Assembly (NCBI GenBank): GCA_907165135.1
Contig: OU015569.1
Coordinates: 496,001-560,000, forward strand
Reading direction: 5' to 3'
Length of the DNA: 64,000 nucleotides
Source: Oikopleura dioica
Lineage: Eukaryota > Chordata > Appendicularia > Copelata > Oikopleuridae
The notes below the pieces were generated by a model. The model saw only the letters and a list, made by a program, of their open reading frames with translations. It did not search any database and was not told the DNA's origin. The translations under genes and the position numbers were made by a program. Position 1 is the stretch's first letter. Each line of letters opens with the position of its first letter. Shown here piece after piece: positions 10,164 through 22,000 of the stretch.

Positions 10164-13100
10164 TTAGGAGATGAACGCGTCGAGACGATACTTGACTTCT
10201 GCTCGACAAACGGGGCATCTATCTTCGGGCAGCTTCTTAGCACACTCCGGACAGCACTAGAAAAGGCTTAAGGGGAGGAAGGGAAGAGAGGGCTTACCGA
10301 TATGTGGTGGCAAGGCAGGAACATCACGGAGGAACGGGCGTTCATGCAAACTTGATTTATTTTCAACAATTTTCGCGATTGAAATCAGCAAGGAGAGGGG
10401 TTACACTTAGGGCTTTCTAGTGTTTACTTTGTCAAGGGAAAACACAAAACGCCAATAAGGTTGTCTTTTGGAGAGGAAATTGATGAATCATACAATTTAT
10501 AGAAAATAAAATTGAAAAAAAAACTTTTTTAAATGAAGACTGAAGTGAAATCATCCATAAACTGGCCATAAATTTTTAAAGTATTATTACTGTTGAATAA
10601 ATGAATAAATTATAAAGCTTGTTGAATGGTTTTAATCAATTGGAGACCTGGAATCTATCATTTTATCCCGACAATATTCGCAGGCAATTCTTGAAAACTG
10701 TCCTTTGCACTCGAGAATCTGCAGGAGCTGTTGATATCCAGTCGTGTAGTTTGCCGGAGTCGCGGGCGGAAGAGGATCCGAAGGCCGCTCCAAATTTGCG
10801 GTGATGATTTCTGCTTGAATAGTTTCTTCGCTCTGGCGAAACTGGCGCGGAGACGGCACCATTTGGTGGAATCTTGAATCATCATCCAGTAATCTGCTTC
10901 GAAGGATGAGAAATGTTACATAACCCCACGCATGATCACGATTATTAAAAAAAAGGATGGACGAAAAGGAGGTTTTCTAGTAGAGGGAAAATCGGGAGAC
11001 GCTCGGTTAGAATACCAATTGGTATTCAAATACCAATTTTTGGTATTCAAATACCAATTTTGGTATTCAAATACCAATTTTGGTATTCAAATACCAAATT
11101 CGCCAAAGAATACTAATTTCGCCCGCCAAAAAATTTGAGTGTGCGCTCCGCGCCTGTTTTTTAGGAAGCTCTAGAGGTGATTTACATGTTTTTCAGGGAA
11201 AAAAATTGTTTCCGCTAGAAAAAATTGGTATTCAAATACCAATTTTTGGTATTCAAATACCAAAAATTTTTGGTATTCTAACCGAGCGCCCCCGGGAAAA
11301 TCCCTTCGAACAGGGATTTGATCTCTTACTGTAACTTACGGTACTTGGCCCTGCAACCTGTGTAGAATAGTATTCTAAGAATACCTGAGTCAGGGTCTGT
11401 TAAACCCCGACTCAGGTTTTCTACACAGGCTGCCGAGCCTAGGTACTGAGTCAGGGTGAAGAGTTTTGATGAAAAGCCGCATAGGTCACCTGACTCAGGT
11501 TTTTCACACAGGGCCTGTGTCACAGGTTGATGAGCAAAGTTACAGTAAGTAAGATCAATATCCTTCACTTTCACTTTTTGTTAGTTTGATGCCCAATGAT
11601 GCTACTTTTTTCACCGATGAAGAGAATAAGAAAGAGATGAAATTCGCCAAGTTAAGAAAGAGTTACTGTAATGGTTACTGTTAAAAGGAATGTTAAAATT
11701 GTTAAAATTCATGAATTCAAGATCGAATTATGCATATCATTCATTTTCACGGCACTATGTTTTTAGTCAAGCAATCGAGCAAGTCGCAACTGACTAAAAA
11801 CGAAAGAAAAGACCACCAAAAAGGGTACGTACCGAACGGGCAAAAACTGATCACTTATTCGCATTTCTCGCCCGGTTCTGAACTGCTCTTCGCGCCAGAT
11901 GTCAGCCGTTGCTGGGCGCGTGACTGGTGGGTTGTGCAAGTGCACGAATTCCAGGCCTTTTGAGGCGATCAGGAAGCTAGAAACGGTTGTTTAGGAAGGG
12001 AGTCTTTCACTTTGAAAAAGTTTCCAAAATCTTATTTCCTGAAATCAAAGGAGACATTGAAGGGTTATTTTGATGGAAGATTTATTAAAACTGATAAAGA
12101 AGGAGATATGAATTTAAAGTTTGCTGTAAAAGTTTCATTTTATTTTTCTCGACATTTTTTGTTTTAAATTTAGACTCCGTGGCCTACTCTAATGATTATG
12201 ATAACATTTTTAGGTTCAGTTTCATTTTATGATTTTGAGCAGCATACGAATTTTTAATCATTGAAATTTCTATAGCGATGAACGATCCAAATGATTTTCA
12301 TTTTCTAACTTTTTTTTTCTTGATAGGTTAAATATTCATCGTTGCTTTACATTTCCAAACCACGGTAAAATAAGGTTCATTTTATTCTTTTTATGATAAC
12401 TGAATCAAATCTCCCTTTTTATACGAAAAATATCAACCGAGGGCGCTCCTTTCGCTGAAAATGCGGTCAAATCTCAGTAGGAAATGAAAAAACGCTCGTT
12501 TTTATGACTTCTGAAGATCTTACGATACCCTAGCTCCGAGCAAACAGTAAAGTAGGCCTGCTCAATACTCCTATCCTACTTTTCATCTTATCTTATTTGA
12601 TCTAACTCAAACTTACCCGCAATTATTAGACCACTTGGCATGTTCAATCCAGACGTCGTCGTCGGCTTCCCAGGAATGTAGCGTCGTGCTGCAGTGAAAA
12701 CACTTTGTCGCGTCGTTTCTGTAAACTGGATTTTCTTGATTCGCTCCTGGCAGTTGATGGGTTCGCATTTCTCGCCCGCCGACAAAGTGGAACCCCGCGC
12801 TCGCTAAAGATTTGTCAAATTTATTCACTTTCAACTAGTTCCTGGATTCTGAAAAGTCGAGAAGCTGCTTTCGGCTTCGAGCTAACAGAAGAAAAATAGC
12901 CGCGCAAAGCGCGGCCATAATACTAGTTTCTCGAAGCCTGGGCTGAGCAACCTGTTCAGAAACCTGAGTCAGGGTCCTGTAAAGGCTCGAATTAAAGCTC
13001 TTTAAGCACCCTGACTCAGGGTTTACACAGGTTGCTCAGCTTGAGCTGAAGGCTTCAATTTTGTAGCCGCGCCTTGTGCGGCTTTTTTATTAATAAGCTC

Positions 13101-13782
13101 GAAGCCAGCGGCTTTTCGGGTTTTACGGAAGAATAGATCGAGTAGACTTACCAAGCTCTTCGGCAGTGGGCGTCGAATGCGTTTCATTCCAATTCGCTTC
13201 TTCAAAACTTGCGAGTCTGGTTTCGTACGCGTGCCAATCTGGATTATGCGACTCCTGCAGCAAGGGAATGAGAAAGGGGCAGCGCGGGTAGTGTCGGTGA
13301 TGCTCGTCGAGGGGAATGTCGGACGCTTCCCAGCGCTGCAATCTGCCTTTGCAGTAGTCGCAGCGGACTGTGTCGGAGACTTCTTCGTCGTTGCTGGCGA
13401 TTTCGGGCGAGTAGAAGCGGAAACCAGCCAGGGCGAGCTGATCGGGTGAAACTAAACAAAAATAAGTGACTGAAAAGTGACCTGAATACAGGAGCTCTTT
13501 CGACTTACTGGGACAAGATTGAGGAAAGCCGTTGCTGAAGGAATTGAGTCTTTCGTAAAACTTCTCGTCCCTTCTTGGATAGTTCATGAGCACCATCGCG
13601 TCGGGCGAAATGCGCAGCGCCATGGAAATGACACTTTCTCGCGGCGTCGTTTCTGCCGTGACGACTTGGTGTTCCGTCGGATCCATCGAGTTGGGAATCA
13701 CTTCTTCCGTCGTCTGGCCGGTCACGCCCGTTTGCGTCTCCGCGACCGACATTTCGTCGAAAATGTCGCCGATTCGGTCCAT
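10164..13782 (-). CDS. Inhibitor of apoptosis protein with two BIR domains and RING
   Basis: Exons: 13509-13782, 13152-13451, 12617-12803, 11833-11976, 10703-10893, 10298-10350, 10164-10256. They total 1,242 nt, 413 residues, with consistent phases. BIR1 spans about residues 65-135 (LALAGFRFYS, CDYC, H, C). BIR2 is built across three exons (SAGFHFVGG, CFHC, EHAKWSNNC, FLIASKGLEF). The C-terminal RING reads CKVCMNARSS, FLPCHH, CCPEC, CPVCRAE and ends at the usual distance from the stop. The family binds caspases through BIR grooves and ubiquitinates through RING. The intron before the RING (10,351-10,702) must start GACAG and end CAAG to give CKVC; no GT gives this frame. The 12,804-13,151 intron holds two inverted-repeat elements. 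Whether it is XIAP-, BIRC2- or BIRC7-like cannot be settled by eye. Confidence 0.93.
10991..11291. mobile_element. Palindrome-repeat element inside an IAP intron
   Basis: Ends are GCTCGGTTAGAATACC on the left and its reverse complement on the right. Both arms carry tandem copies of the self-complementary unit TTGGTATTCAAATACCAA (about 11,017-11,096 and 11,225-11,275). The element lies in the intron between the IAP linker exons 11833-11976 and 10703-10893. Confidence 0.65.
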
Positions 13783-13995
13783 TCTCGATTTTCTGAAAAG
13801 AATGAGGTTTCTTTTTGAAAAATTTTTGAAGAAATTTGGCAGTTTAAAATTGGAGAAAAACGGCAAAAACGGACTGTTTTTCAGATCGACGAATAAATAT
13901 TTGAAATCGAGATTCACGTGACAGTAGAAACTGATTACTGTAGCTCCGTCGCCGACGTTTCTTTCCATACAGTAACGAAAATGGCTCTCTGTAGC

Positions 13996-16126
13996 TCAAT
14001 TTCTGTAATAATTCAATCCAATGATGAAAAACTCTTCTGATTCTGTCCTCGACGATTTCGGCTTGAACTAATAGCGGATTTGATTAAAAATTTTTGATAA
14101 AAATTAAAAATAGAAACTGATTTTTCTTTCTTTTTTGTTCTTTGAAAATCCGTTTTCTCGTGGACGTGCTGGAAGTGCTGCTTCATCTTCAAGACTAGCT
14201 TTTGAGAAAGGGCTTTTGTTACAAAAGCGCCTCCCGGACTAAGCAGCAGCGGCAGGACGTCTTCGATTATTCGCTGCGAAAGTTGCGAGGAGGAATAAAT
14301 CGTCTGCTTCGGGTCTTGACTCGCTCCAGGATGCGCATCTAAATGCAAAATTGAATGCATTAATCAGCTTTCCCGAAAATTGAGAAACAAGATAAAGGTT
14401 TGAGCTTTCCTTTAGGGGAAGAAAATAAGGGTGTCACAACGCTAGCTTCAGATGAAAAGCTCGATGTCAAAGCTCGAGTTAAAGCTTTTGACATCGAACT
14501 TTTCCTCAAAAATTAGTGCTGTGACACCCTTATTTTCTTTCTCCAAAGGAAAGCACAACTCTTTATTCTAGTTCCTATGTAGGCTTATGGGTTCGCCAAC
14601 TTGTGTAGAAACCTGAATCAGGATTCGGGAGAGCTTTTCCTCAAATCTCTTCTTAATCTTGACTCAGGTTTCTACACAGATTACTGAGCCGAGATCTAGC
14701 CAAATAAAAATATCATTGGCGAATTTACAAAATTGAAAAGTAGCAAAAATTACTATTTTTTCTGGTTATTTTGAAGTCTCTTGAATTCGACAAAACTGGA
14801 ATGAAGATTGGAAAGCCGAGGTATTCGAATAAATAGTTTTCGATACGATCAGGCTCACGGAAAATTAGGAGAGTCTCAAGAGATCATCCTCTCAAAGAAC
14901 GATCAGATGTTTTTTCAAGCGCAAACAGTTCATTTTTCTTTACCGGAGACAATGAGTTGAAAGTGAGTTCGTTCGTTTTGGATTTGCTGGAGAGTTCGTT
15001 TTTCGAAAATGTCGCCAATTATCTGTTTCGCCCCGCTGATCTCGCGAAACGGGCGCAAATCGCAGCTCACACAGGAGCCAGCGCGTTTTACATCCTTTTC
15101 TTCGTCTTTTTCTTTCGAAGAACTAAGAAAGGACATCGAGTAGATCTCGTCCAGCAAACTTTCTTCATTTTCCAAAACTTTTTGCTTTTGAAGCGTTTCG
15201 TTTTCTGAATCAGCAAAAGAATTTGAACCAAGTTTTAATTCTTCAACGATGACTTGGCTCCAACCGCCAGGGCTTTTTTACAGTTGCGAAATTGAAAGTA
15301 CTCATTATTTTGGCCAATAATTTATTTAGTAAAATAATTCAGTAATGGCAATATAAATATTATTCTAGAGGCAAATATTGTAGTTTTTCATTTTATTCCT
15401 GTTGTAGATCTTAACTTGAAGATTTTCGCTCTTTTTATTTCAAATTTAGTGGTCGTTCTAGCTGAGCATCGATATTCAGAAAATTCATTTTATTTTTTGT
15501 GATGATCGAATCAAGCTTCCCCTTTTTAAACTTTCGAAATCGTCGGAGGCGCCCTATTTTCGGCAAAAAAAAACGAGTTAACAGCGACCTACTTTCATGC
15601 AAACAAAAATCCGGGCTGTGCAAATATTCCTAGTTTCAGATTGGACCCTTTACTGCATTTCAACCTGTGTACAAAACCTGACTCAGGGTTCTTCAGGGAG
15701 TTATATGGTAATTTTGGCGAAGCCGCTTCGAAGACCCTGACTCAGGTTCGGACACAGGTGGGCAAGCCGAGCTACTGTATTTCTACCTTTTCCATGGTCT
15801 TAATCAAATTTAGGGAGTTTTGTAACTGTTTTCCTGGCTCCAATATCAAGAACATCGATTCCTGGCGAAATGATCCCAAACTCGTTTTGAATTTCGACCA
15901 GTTTAAACGCCGATCGACATCTGTAATTCTGAATCTTGGCCATTTTGGCGTAGGGATCGCGCGACTGCTGCATCAAGTAGTAAGAACTGCCTTCGACTCT
16001 CTCCGGCGCGCTTTCAAACATTGCTCCTTTGATCACGGCTCCGCGCTTTTTCTTCGAGTTCTTTCCTTGCGGACGGCTTCGGCGGGCTTGGACGTCATGG
16101 TTGATTCTCTTAGGGGCTTTGGCTTT
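13996..16126 (-). CDS. FtsJ-family RNA 2'-O-methyltransferase, MRM2-like (5' end missing)
   Basis: Exons 15834-16126, 14944-15272, 14160-14338 (or to 14157) and 13996-14067. A basic N-terminal part leads into RDPYAKMAKIQNYRCRSAFK and the SAM-binding loop VLDIGASPGGWSQ, which is completed only when 15,834 is joined to 15,272: the intron there starts GAAAAC and ends AAAAAAG. Later come CDLRPF, the LLLSPGGAFVTKAL strand and the family's ending, here FKPKSSRTESEEFF, matching KPEASRKESSEVYF in human MRM2. MRM2 methylates mitochondrial large-subunit rRNA; substrate here is inferred. The fourth exon is reached either by an intron beginning GAGAAAA (or AAAACG), or by a GT at GTCCACG that would shorten the protein by about three residues. 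The start exon upstream of 16,126 was not identified. Confidence 0.85.
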
Positions 16127-16132
16127 CTAACT

Positions 16133-17190
16133 TGGCTCGGTAACCTGAGCAGAAAACCTGAGTCAGGGTCTGAGAAAGCTTATATATAAAAGCCGCGTAG
16201 CGGCTTTTTCTAAAAGAAGCCGCGCAGCGGCTTCGCTAAAACCACCTTTTCAATCTACTTTTTACAATCTGATTGGTTCAGAAATAGAATAAAGGTTTCT
16301 GATTGGCCAACTTCTAAAATAGATTTAGGTGGAGATTTCAGCGAAGCCGCTTTGCGGCTTTTTTAAAAGCCGCTACGCTAGAGCTCTCTTTAAGGATATA
16401 GCCGTTCTCAAGGCACTTTCGTAGCGCCGAAATAGGGCGATAAAATTTTTTCATTTCAAGACAGGTCCTACCTAAAATTATGTGTAGAATTCAATTCTGA
16501 TGTTTTTTAAAATTTTTTCAAAGAAAACTTCTCTCTGGAGCGATTTGAAATCTTACGATCACTTTTTCTCGAAATTTTTCAATTAAATCGCTAAAACTAA
16601 ACCGTGTATTATTATAAATAACTGCTAATCTATCTTCCTAGGGCCTCAAAATTTCAAAATACAAGAAAATTTTCATTCTAGCGTCTTCTTCTTTTTGGCT
16701 TTTCTTTTTCATAAATGCTGCGTTCAGGGCGCTCGACCAATCAGAGCGCTCTTTCACATGGGCGCCTCACCGCGCGATGGAGGAGGGCGCCCAGCGCAGC
16801 AAACCAGAGCGCTGTCTGACGCTTCGGCTTACTCAAGTAAGCCTCATAAAAATGGCTCTCGAATCATAAATAATTGGAATCTATTAAAATTTAGGCCCTA
16901 CGAATGTAGAGAAAGGTCCAAATTTTTAATTTATCAAAAACTCGACCGATTTAATGGAAAATTCTCGAGAAAAAGTGATCGTAAGCTTTAAAATTGCTCT
17001 AGAGAGAAATTTTTCCATTAAAAAATTAAAAAGAACACTAGAATCGGGTAAATAAGGCAATTTTAGGTAGGGTTCCTTTTGAAATGAAAAATTTTATCGT
17101 CCCCTTTTGGCGTTACGAAAGTGCCTTGAGAACGGCTATATCCTTAAACCTCTAGATATACCCTGACACAGGTTTTTACACAGGCTCTGA
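16133..17190. mobile_element. Nested pair: TTAA-flanked foldback inside an AGTCAGG-family element
   Basis: The outer element starts TTGGCTCGGTAACCTGAGC and closes near 17,161-17,190 with CCTGACACAGG and ACACAGG. Inside it, 16,394-17,143 has long inverted arms (GGATATAGCCGTTCTCAAGG at each end, extending roughly 100 bp with gaps) and TTAA on both sides (16,390-16,393 and 17,144-17,147). TTAA duplications suggest piggyBac-type mobilisation; no transposase frame is present. Confidence 0.75.
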
Positions 17191-17585
17191 AAAGCAAGAA
17201 AAAGACCCTTTCCTGCTGGGCAGCGCCTTGGTAGCCCGGTTTATGACTGTAAAAACGAACGATGCTTTTACTTATCCGATTCATTCTCTAAAAAAGGGGA
17301 TGATGGTTTTGGCAGATGAGGAGAATATTATATTCTTCTGGGTTATTCTCTCCGTCTTGAGGAAATGAAGGAAAAAAGGAAAAGAAGAAAAGGAGAATTC
17401 CCAGGGGCGAGGGCGCGCGGCCAATCAAGATTCTCCTTTTTGGAAATCCATCTTGATCACAGTTAATTCTAATTTGACTCGAAGTACAGTAAGAAGATAT
17501 TGCTGCTAATTAGAATTTTTAATGAATATTTATATTTCATATATATTTCAGTAGAGCATTTTTCTTTCAAATTACTGTTTCATAA

Positions 17586-17692
17586 TTACAGTAGCATTCA
17601 TAAGTTCCAAAATCTCCTCTAGAATTGGTTTCAGAAACCGCAATTACGGCTTTTCCAGGGAGATTTTGGAAAGTACGAATGCTACTGTAATA
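17586..17692. repeat. Short foldback element
   Basis: TTACAGTAGCATTCATAAGT at the left is repeated inverted at the right (ACGAATGCTACTGTAA), continuing with CCAAAATCTCC on each arm. No gene is seen around it; the stretch 17,190-17,700 otherwise shows nothing I can support. Confidence 0.6.
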
Positions 17693-18130
17693 GTAGTTTG
17701 AAATAGAAAATGTGCTACTCTCGACAACCTGTGTAGAAAACCTGAGTCAGGGGCTGAAAGGTCTTTCAGTAGCCCTTCAGGTTGCCGAGCCCAGAGTATA
17801 TTTGATCTAGGCTCGGCAACCTGTGCAGAAACCTGAGTCAGGGTTCAGAAGGACGGCTCAATTCTTAAATTCAGCCTTTTTCAAGACCCTGACTCAGGTT
17901 TTCTACAAAGGTTGCCGAGCTCATTTTCAAGCTGATTTGAGCATCATCAATTCTGACGATGCTCATTGTTTGAGTAAGCAGGCTTCATCGGCAAGCGGAA
18001 AACTTTGGCCCTAGCAACTCATTGTCAGTATTTGTCATTCTGGCGGTGAGTAGGCCTGGCTCAATAAAAGCGCGCTGCCGGGGCGGCTTGGCTTCAGTTT
18101 GAAATCCAAAGCAGGGTCGCGCAGCCTGTT

Positions 18131-18404
18131 TCAAACTCCAGTAGCGGTACTTCGAGAAAAACCCTTTAGAGCTGTCGATGTGCACGAGGATAGAATCTTT
18201 CCGACTGACCGATACTTCGTTTCGAGCGCCTCTTTCACGGGGCGTTCAAAAACTTTTCAAACTTGCGCGAAGGAGAGATTCCCGAGTCCCAAGTCGTGAG
18301 CCACGCCCTATTCCGCAAGCCGCAGTCACTCGATTTCTAGTGCCAGGCGGGGCGGCTCACGGCGACCCGAGTTTTCTTAACTCAGGGGTTCGCAAAGACT
18401 TCAT
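18131..18404 (-). CDS. Possible small basic protein with a palindromic intron
   Basis: ATG at 18,404 opens MKSLRTPELRKLGSP. The frame can continue as TWDSGISPSRKFEKFLNAP if 18,296-18,360 is removed; that 65-nt piece starts GTGAGCC and ends GGCTCAC, a perfect short inverted repeat. One further base, in the C4 run near 18,240, is needed to reach VKEALETKYRSVGKI and the stop at 18,131. No family is recognised. An alternative reading gives a different frame (ILVHIDSSKGFFSKYRYW) with a GC-AG intron. Treat as tentative. Confidence 0.3.
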
Positions 18405-19088
18405 CCCTTAGAGATTGTCTTACTGTAAGTCCTTCTGAGGCAAGGGGACAATTCTGGGGATGAAGGATAAAATAGCGAACACCAGAGTTTCAATCGACGA
18501 ATATGTACGAGAATTTAAAACAAAGACATTTCTTCAAATGGATATTATTTATTGAGTAATTTATTAATATATCATATATTATATATGTAAGTAAGTAGAA
18601 GCTTCTATCAATCTAGAGGGAGGGGGAGAAAGAGTTTCATTTTATTTTTATAAAAGATAAAAATCGAATATATTCCGCATCCAAGCACTTTGAAAGTTCC
18701 TGAAAACGTAAGAAAAGTCGCATTTTAAAAGTTATTTGAAATGGGTAGTTCAAACTTTGACGCTTTTTATAATTCGAAAAATTTGCGATGGCGCTATTTT
18801 TTGCTAAAAACTGGAGCACAAAATATTTTCATAACCTATTTTCATGCAAACAAGGATCTGGGCTGTCCAAATTTTCCTACCATCGTCCCGGTAGCTTCTT
18901 TATTTGACAAGCAAGGTAACCAATTCAGAATCCCAATCTACTAATCTGTCCGTTTCGCCGCGAATGACACTGAACTGATGACCTTGAAGAAAATTGGCAT
19001 CAACGAGGATGATCCCCTTTTTGACGAGATTGGTCTATTTAGAGGTCGTAGCCTTTCTACTGAATATTTTCTTCATTCCTCTTTCAAA

Positions 19089-22000
19089 ATGCTTCTTTTC
19101 TACTTTTTCTTTTTCCTTTTGGAATTCGCTGAAGGAAAAAACGAAGAATACGAAATTTTCAACCATGTCTTTGAAAATTACAACCCAGAGGTTCGTCCTT
19201 CCGACTGGACTCGGCAACCTGTGCAGAAAACCTGAGTCAGGGTCTGAGAGAAATGCTACGCGGCTTTTCATTTTAGTTTTTTCAGACCCTGACTCAGGCT
19301 TTCTACACAGGTTGCCGAGCCCAACCTACCGATGGAGATGGAGTCATAAAGGTAGTTTCTTGATGAATTTCGGGATGAACTTTTTTGTTGAAAAAAGGTG
19401 GAAATTGCACTGACAATGCAGCAAATGATAAATTTGGACGAGAAGCGCGAGACAGTAACGATTTCCGCCTTCCCAGAGGTAGAACAGTACTGTAAAAATC
19501 CGGTAAAAGAGCTTCAGTACACTTGGGTGGATCAGCGGCTAAAGTGGGAGCCGAAAAGTTCAACGAGCAGCACCTGGGCTCGGCAACCTGTGTCGAAAAC
19601 CTGAGTCAGGTTCTGAAAGAGCTAAAATGATTTTCAGAACCTGACTCAGGTTTTCTACACAGGTTGCCGAGCCCAGAGCAGCACACAATCAACATGCCAG
19701 TCGAGAAGATTTGGCAGCCCTCGATCATTCTCTACAGCAATACTGATGGCATTTACGACCCTACTGTCCCAGTCATGGCCCCTGTAAAAAGGAAAATGTT
19801 CGAGAGGAAAGAAAAACAGTAATTTCGCTCCAAAGCGAACAGAAAAAATAGCTCAGGCCGAGTTCACTGGATGCCGCCTGGAATCTTTCGCACAAAAGTT
19901 CGGAAAAAGCTTTTCAAAAATTCTAGTAATAAAATTCTAGTGCAAAATCGACGTGTCTCTCTTCCCCTTTGACTGGCAAAATTGCTCGATGGCATTTCGA
20001 ACTTACAATTACGACAAAAACGAGGTCCAGCTCGCGGCAAGAGACACTCAAGAAACGGATGCTTTTTCTTGAATCTTTTCGAAAATTGCTTTGAAAGCAA
20101 GAAAAAGTGATAATCGATCAATTCTACTACCAGAGCAATGGAGAGTGGGATCTCATCTTTTGATTTCTGGTTGAAAAAGTCGCGTTTCTTGAAAAATTTC
20201 TCATAAAAATCGTCAACCGGAAAAAGTCCCGCGAAAAGCACTTCAGACGAGCAAATGGAAGAAGTCACATTCTTCTTTATTTTCCGGCGAAAAAGTCTAT
20301 TTTACGTAAAAAGTCAGGAAGAAACCTGACTGAACAATTTGTTTTCAGATCATCACTTTCGTCGTCCCGTGCATTTTGATTACTCTTTTGTCAGTTGGAA
20401 CTTTTATAATTCCCCCAGCTTCGAATCAAAATCCACTTGGCGATTAGCTCCTTGGGCTCGGCAACCTGTGTCAAAACCTGACTCAGGGCCCCAAAAGAGC
20501 TTCGATAAAAAGCTGTGTAGGACCCTGACTCAGGTTTCTGCACAGGTTGTCAAGCCCAGGATAAGCGTCTTTATGGGACTCACCGGTTAGCTTCTCACCG
20601 GCCATCAGCTGGGCTCAGCAACTGTGTAGAAAACCTGAGTCAGTTTTTGAAGAGTTTTGAAACATAACCAATTAAGGGTGTCCCCAACGATTTATCCAAA
20701 ACATTGTTTACTTTGAGTTAACGTTGGGGACACCCTTAATTCGTTATGTTTCGAAGCTGTTCAAAACCTAACTCAGGTTTTCTACACAGGTTGCTGAGCC
20801 CAGGCCATCAGTATTTTTAACCCCTATTCTAGTGTATCTGTCGATGCTCGCTCGACTCACGCCTGAAACGGACTCGCTGCCCCTGCTTTCCCGCTTCTTG
20901 ATGGTTTCTCTGATGAGCGTCTCTCTCTCGATTCTCGCTTCCGTGCTGGTGATTTGGATTCACGAGCGTTGTTTATTACTTATTTCAATTTTGAATTCCA
21001 CGCTGTGAGAATTCGGACTGTGATAAACTTACTTAAATAGTATAATGGGAATAGAAATTGTGATGTTCCCGAGTCACTCAGGCGCATCATCTTTCAGCCC
21101 TGCTCCAAGCTCTTATTTTCTAAATTGTTCGCCATTGAGAGGAAAGGATAAATCCTTGCTGCGCCTTTTTTAATTCTCATTCTAAGAACTCTCGAGGAAC
21201 AACTCTTCTCGACCTTGCAAAGGAAGAAAAACTGCTCGCAAAGAATCTTGAAAGGAGAAACACGCACTCGCGAAAACGACTTCGGCCAAAGTGGTTTCAT
21301 GGGCTTTTATTTTTCAACTCGATTTTGGGCTCGGCGACCTGTGTAGAAACCTGAGTCAGGGTTCTGAGGAGCTTGAATACCGCGATTCTCGCTTCTGACT
21401 GAATGTTTTTCGGCTGGGCTCGGCAACCTGAGAAGAAAACCTGAGTCAGGGTCTGAAAGAACTGAAATGACCCTGACTCAGGTTTTCTACTCAGGTTGCA
21501 GAGTCCAGTTTTTCGGTCATACTTCAGCAAAAGGGGAGATGCAATTGGCGGCTAAAAGCAGAATAAGACGAAAAAGCCGCTCTTCCCGCGGCTAAATTTC
21601 CATTTATTCGAAGCCGCAACTATTGCAATTCTTTCAGCAGTAGTTTTACTGAAATAAGACCGAAAAACAGTCAGTCGAAACTAAGAATCGCGGTGAGATT
21701 CAAGCTCTTTCAGGACCCTGACTCAGGTTTCGACACAAGTCGCCGAGCCCTGTTACGATTCCAATGCAAGAAGCCGCCGAGGAGATTTACTCCACCGACA
21801 AGTTTCTCGAAAAGAAGCAGCAACAAAAGGCGCTGAAAGATCGTTGGATGCTGCTGGCGATGATTGTTGACCGGTAAAGATAAATCGGAGGTCTCTTTCG
21901 CGAGTTTTCAGAATTTTACTGATTCTGTACATGATTTACATCGTTTCCCTCGGAATCTGGTTCGTCAACGAAGTCTTTTACTGCCGCACTCTTCCGTCAA

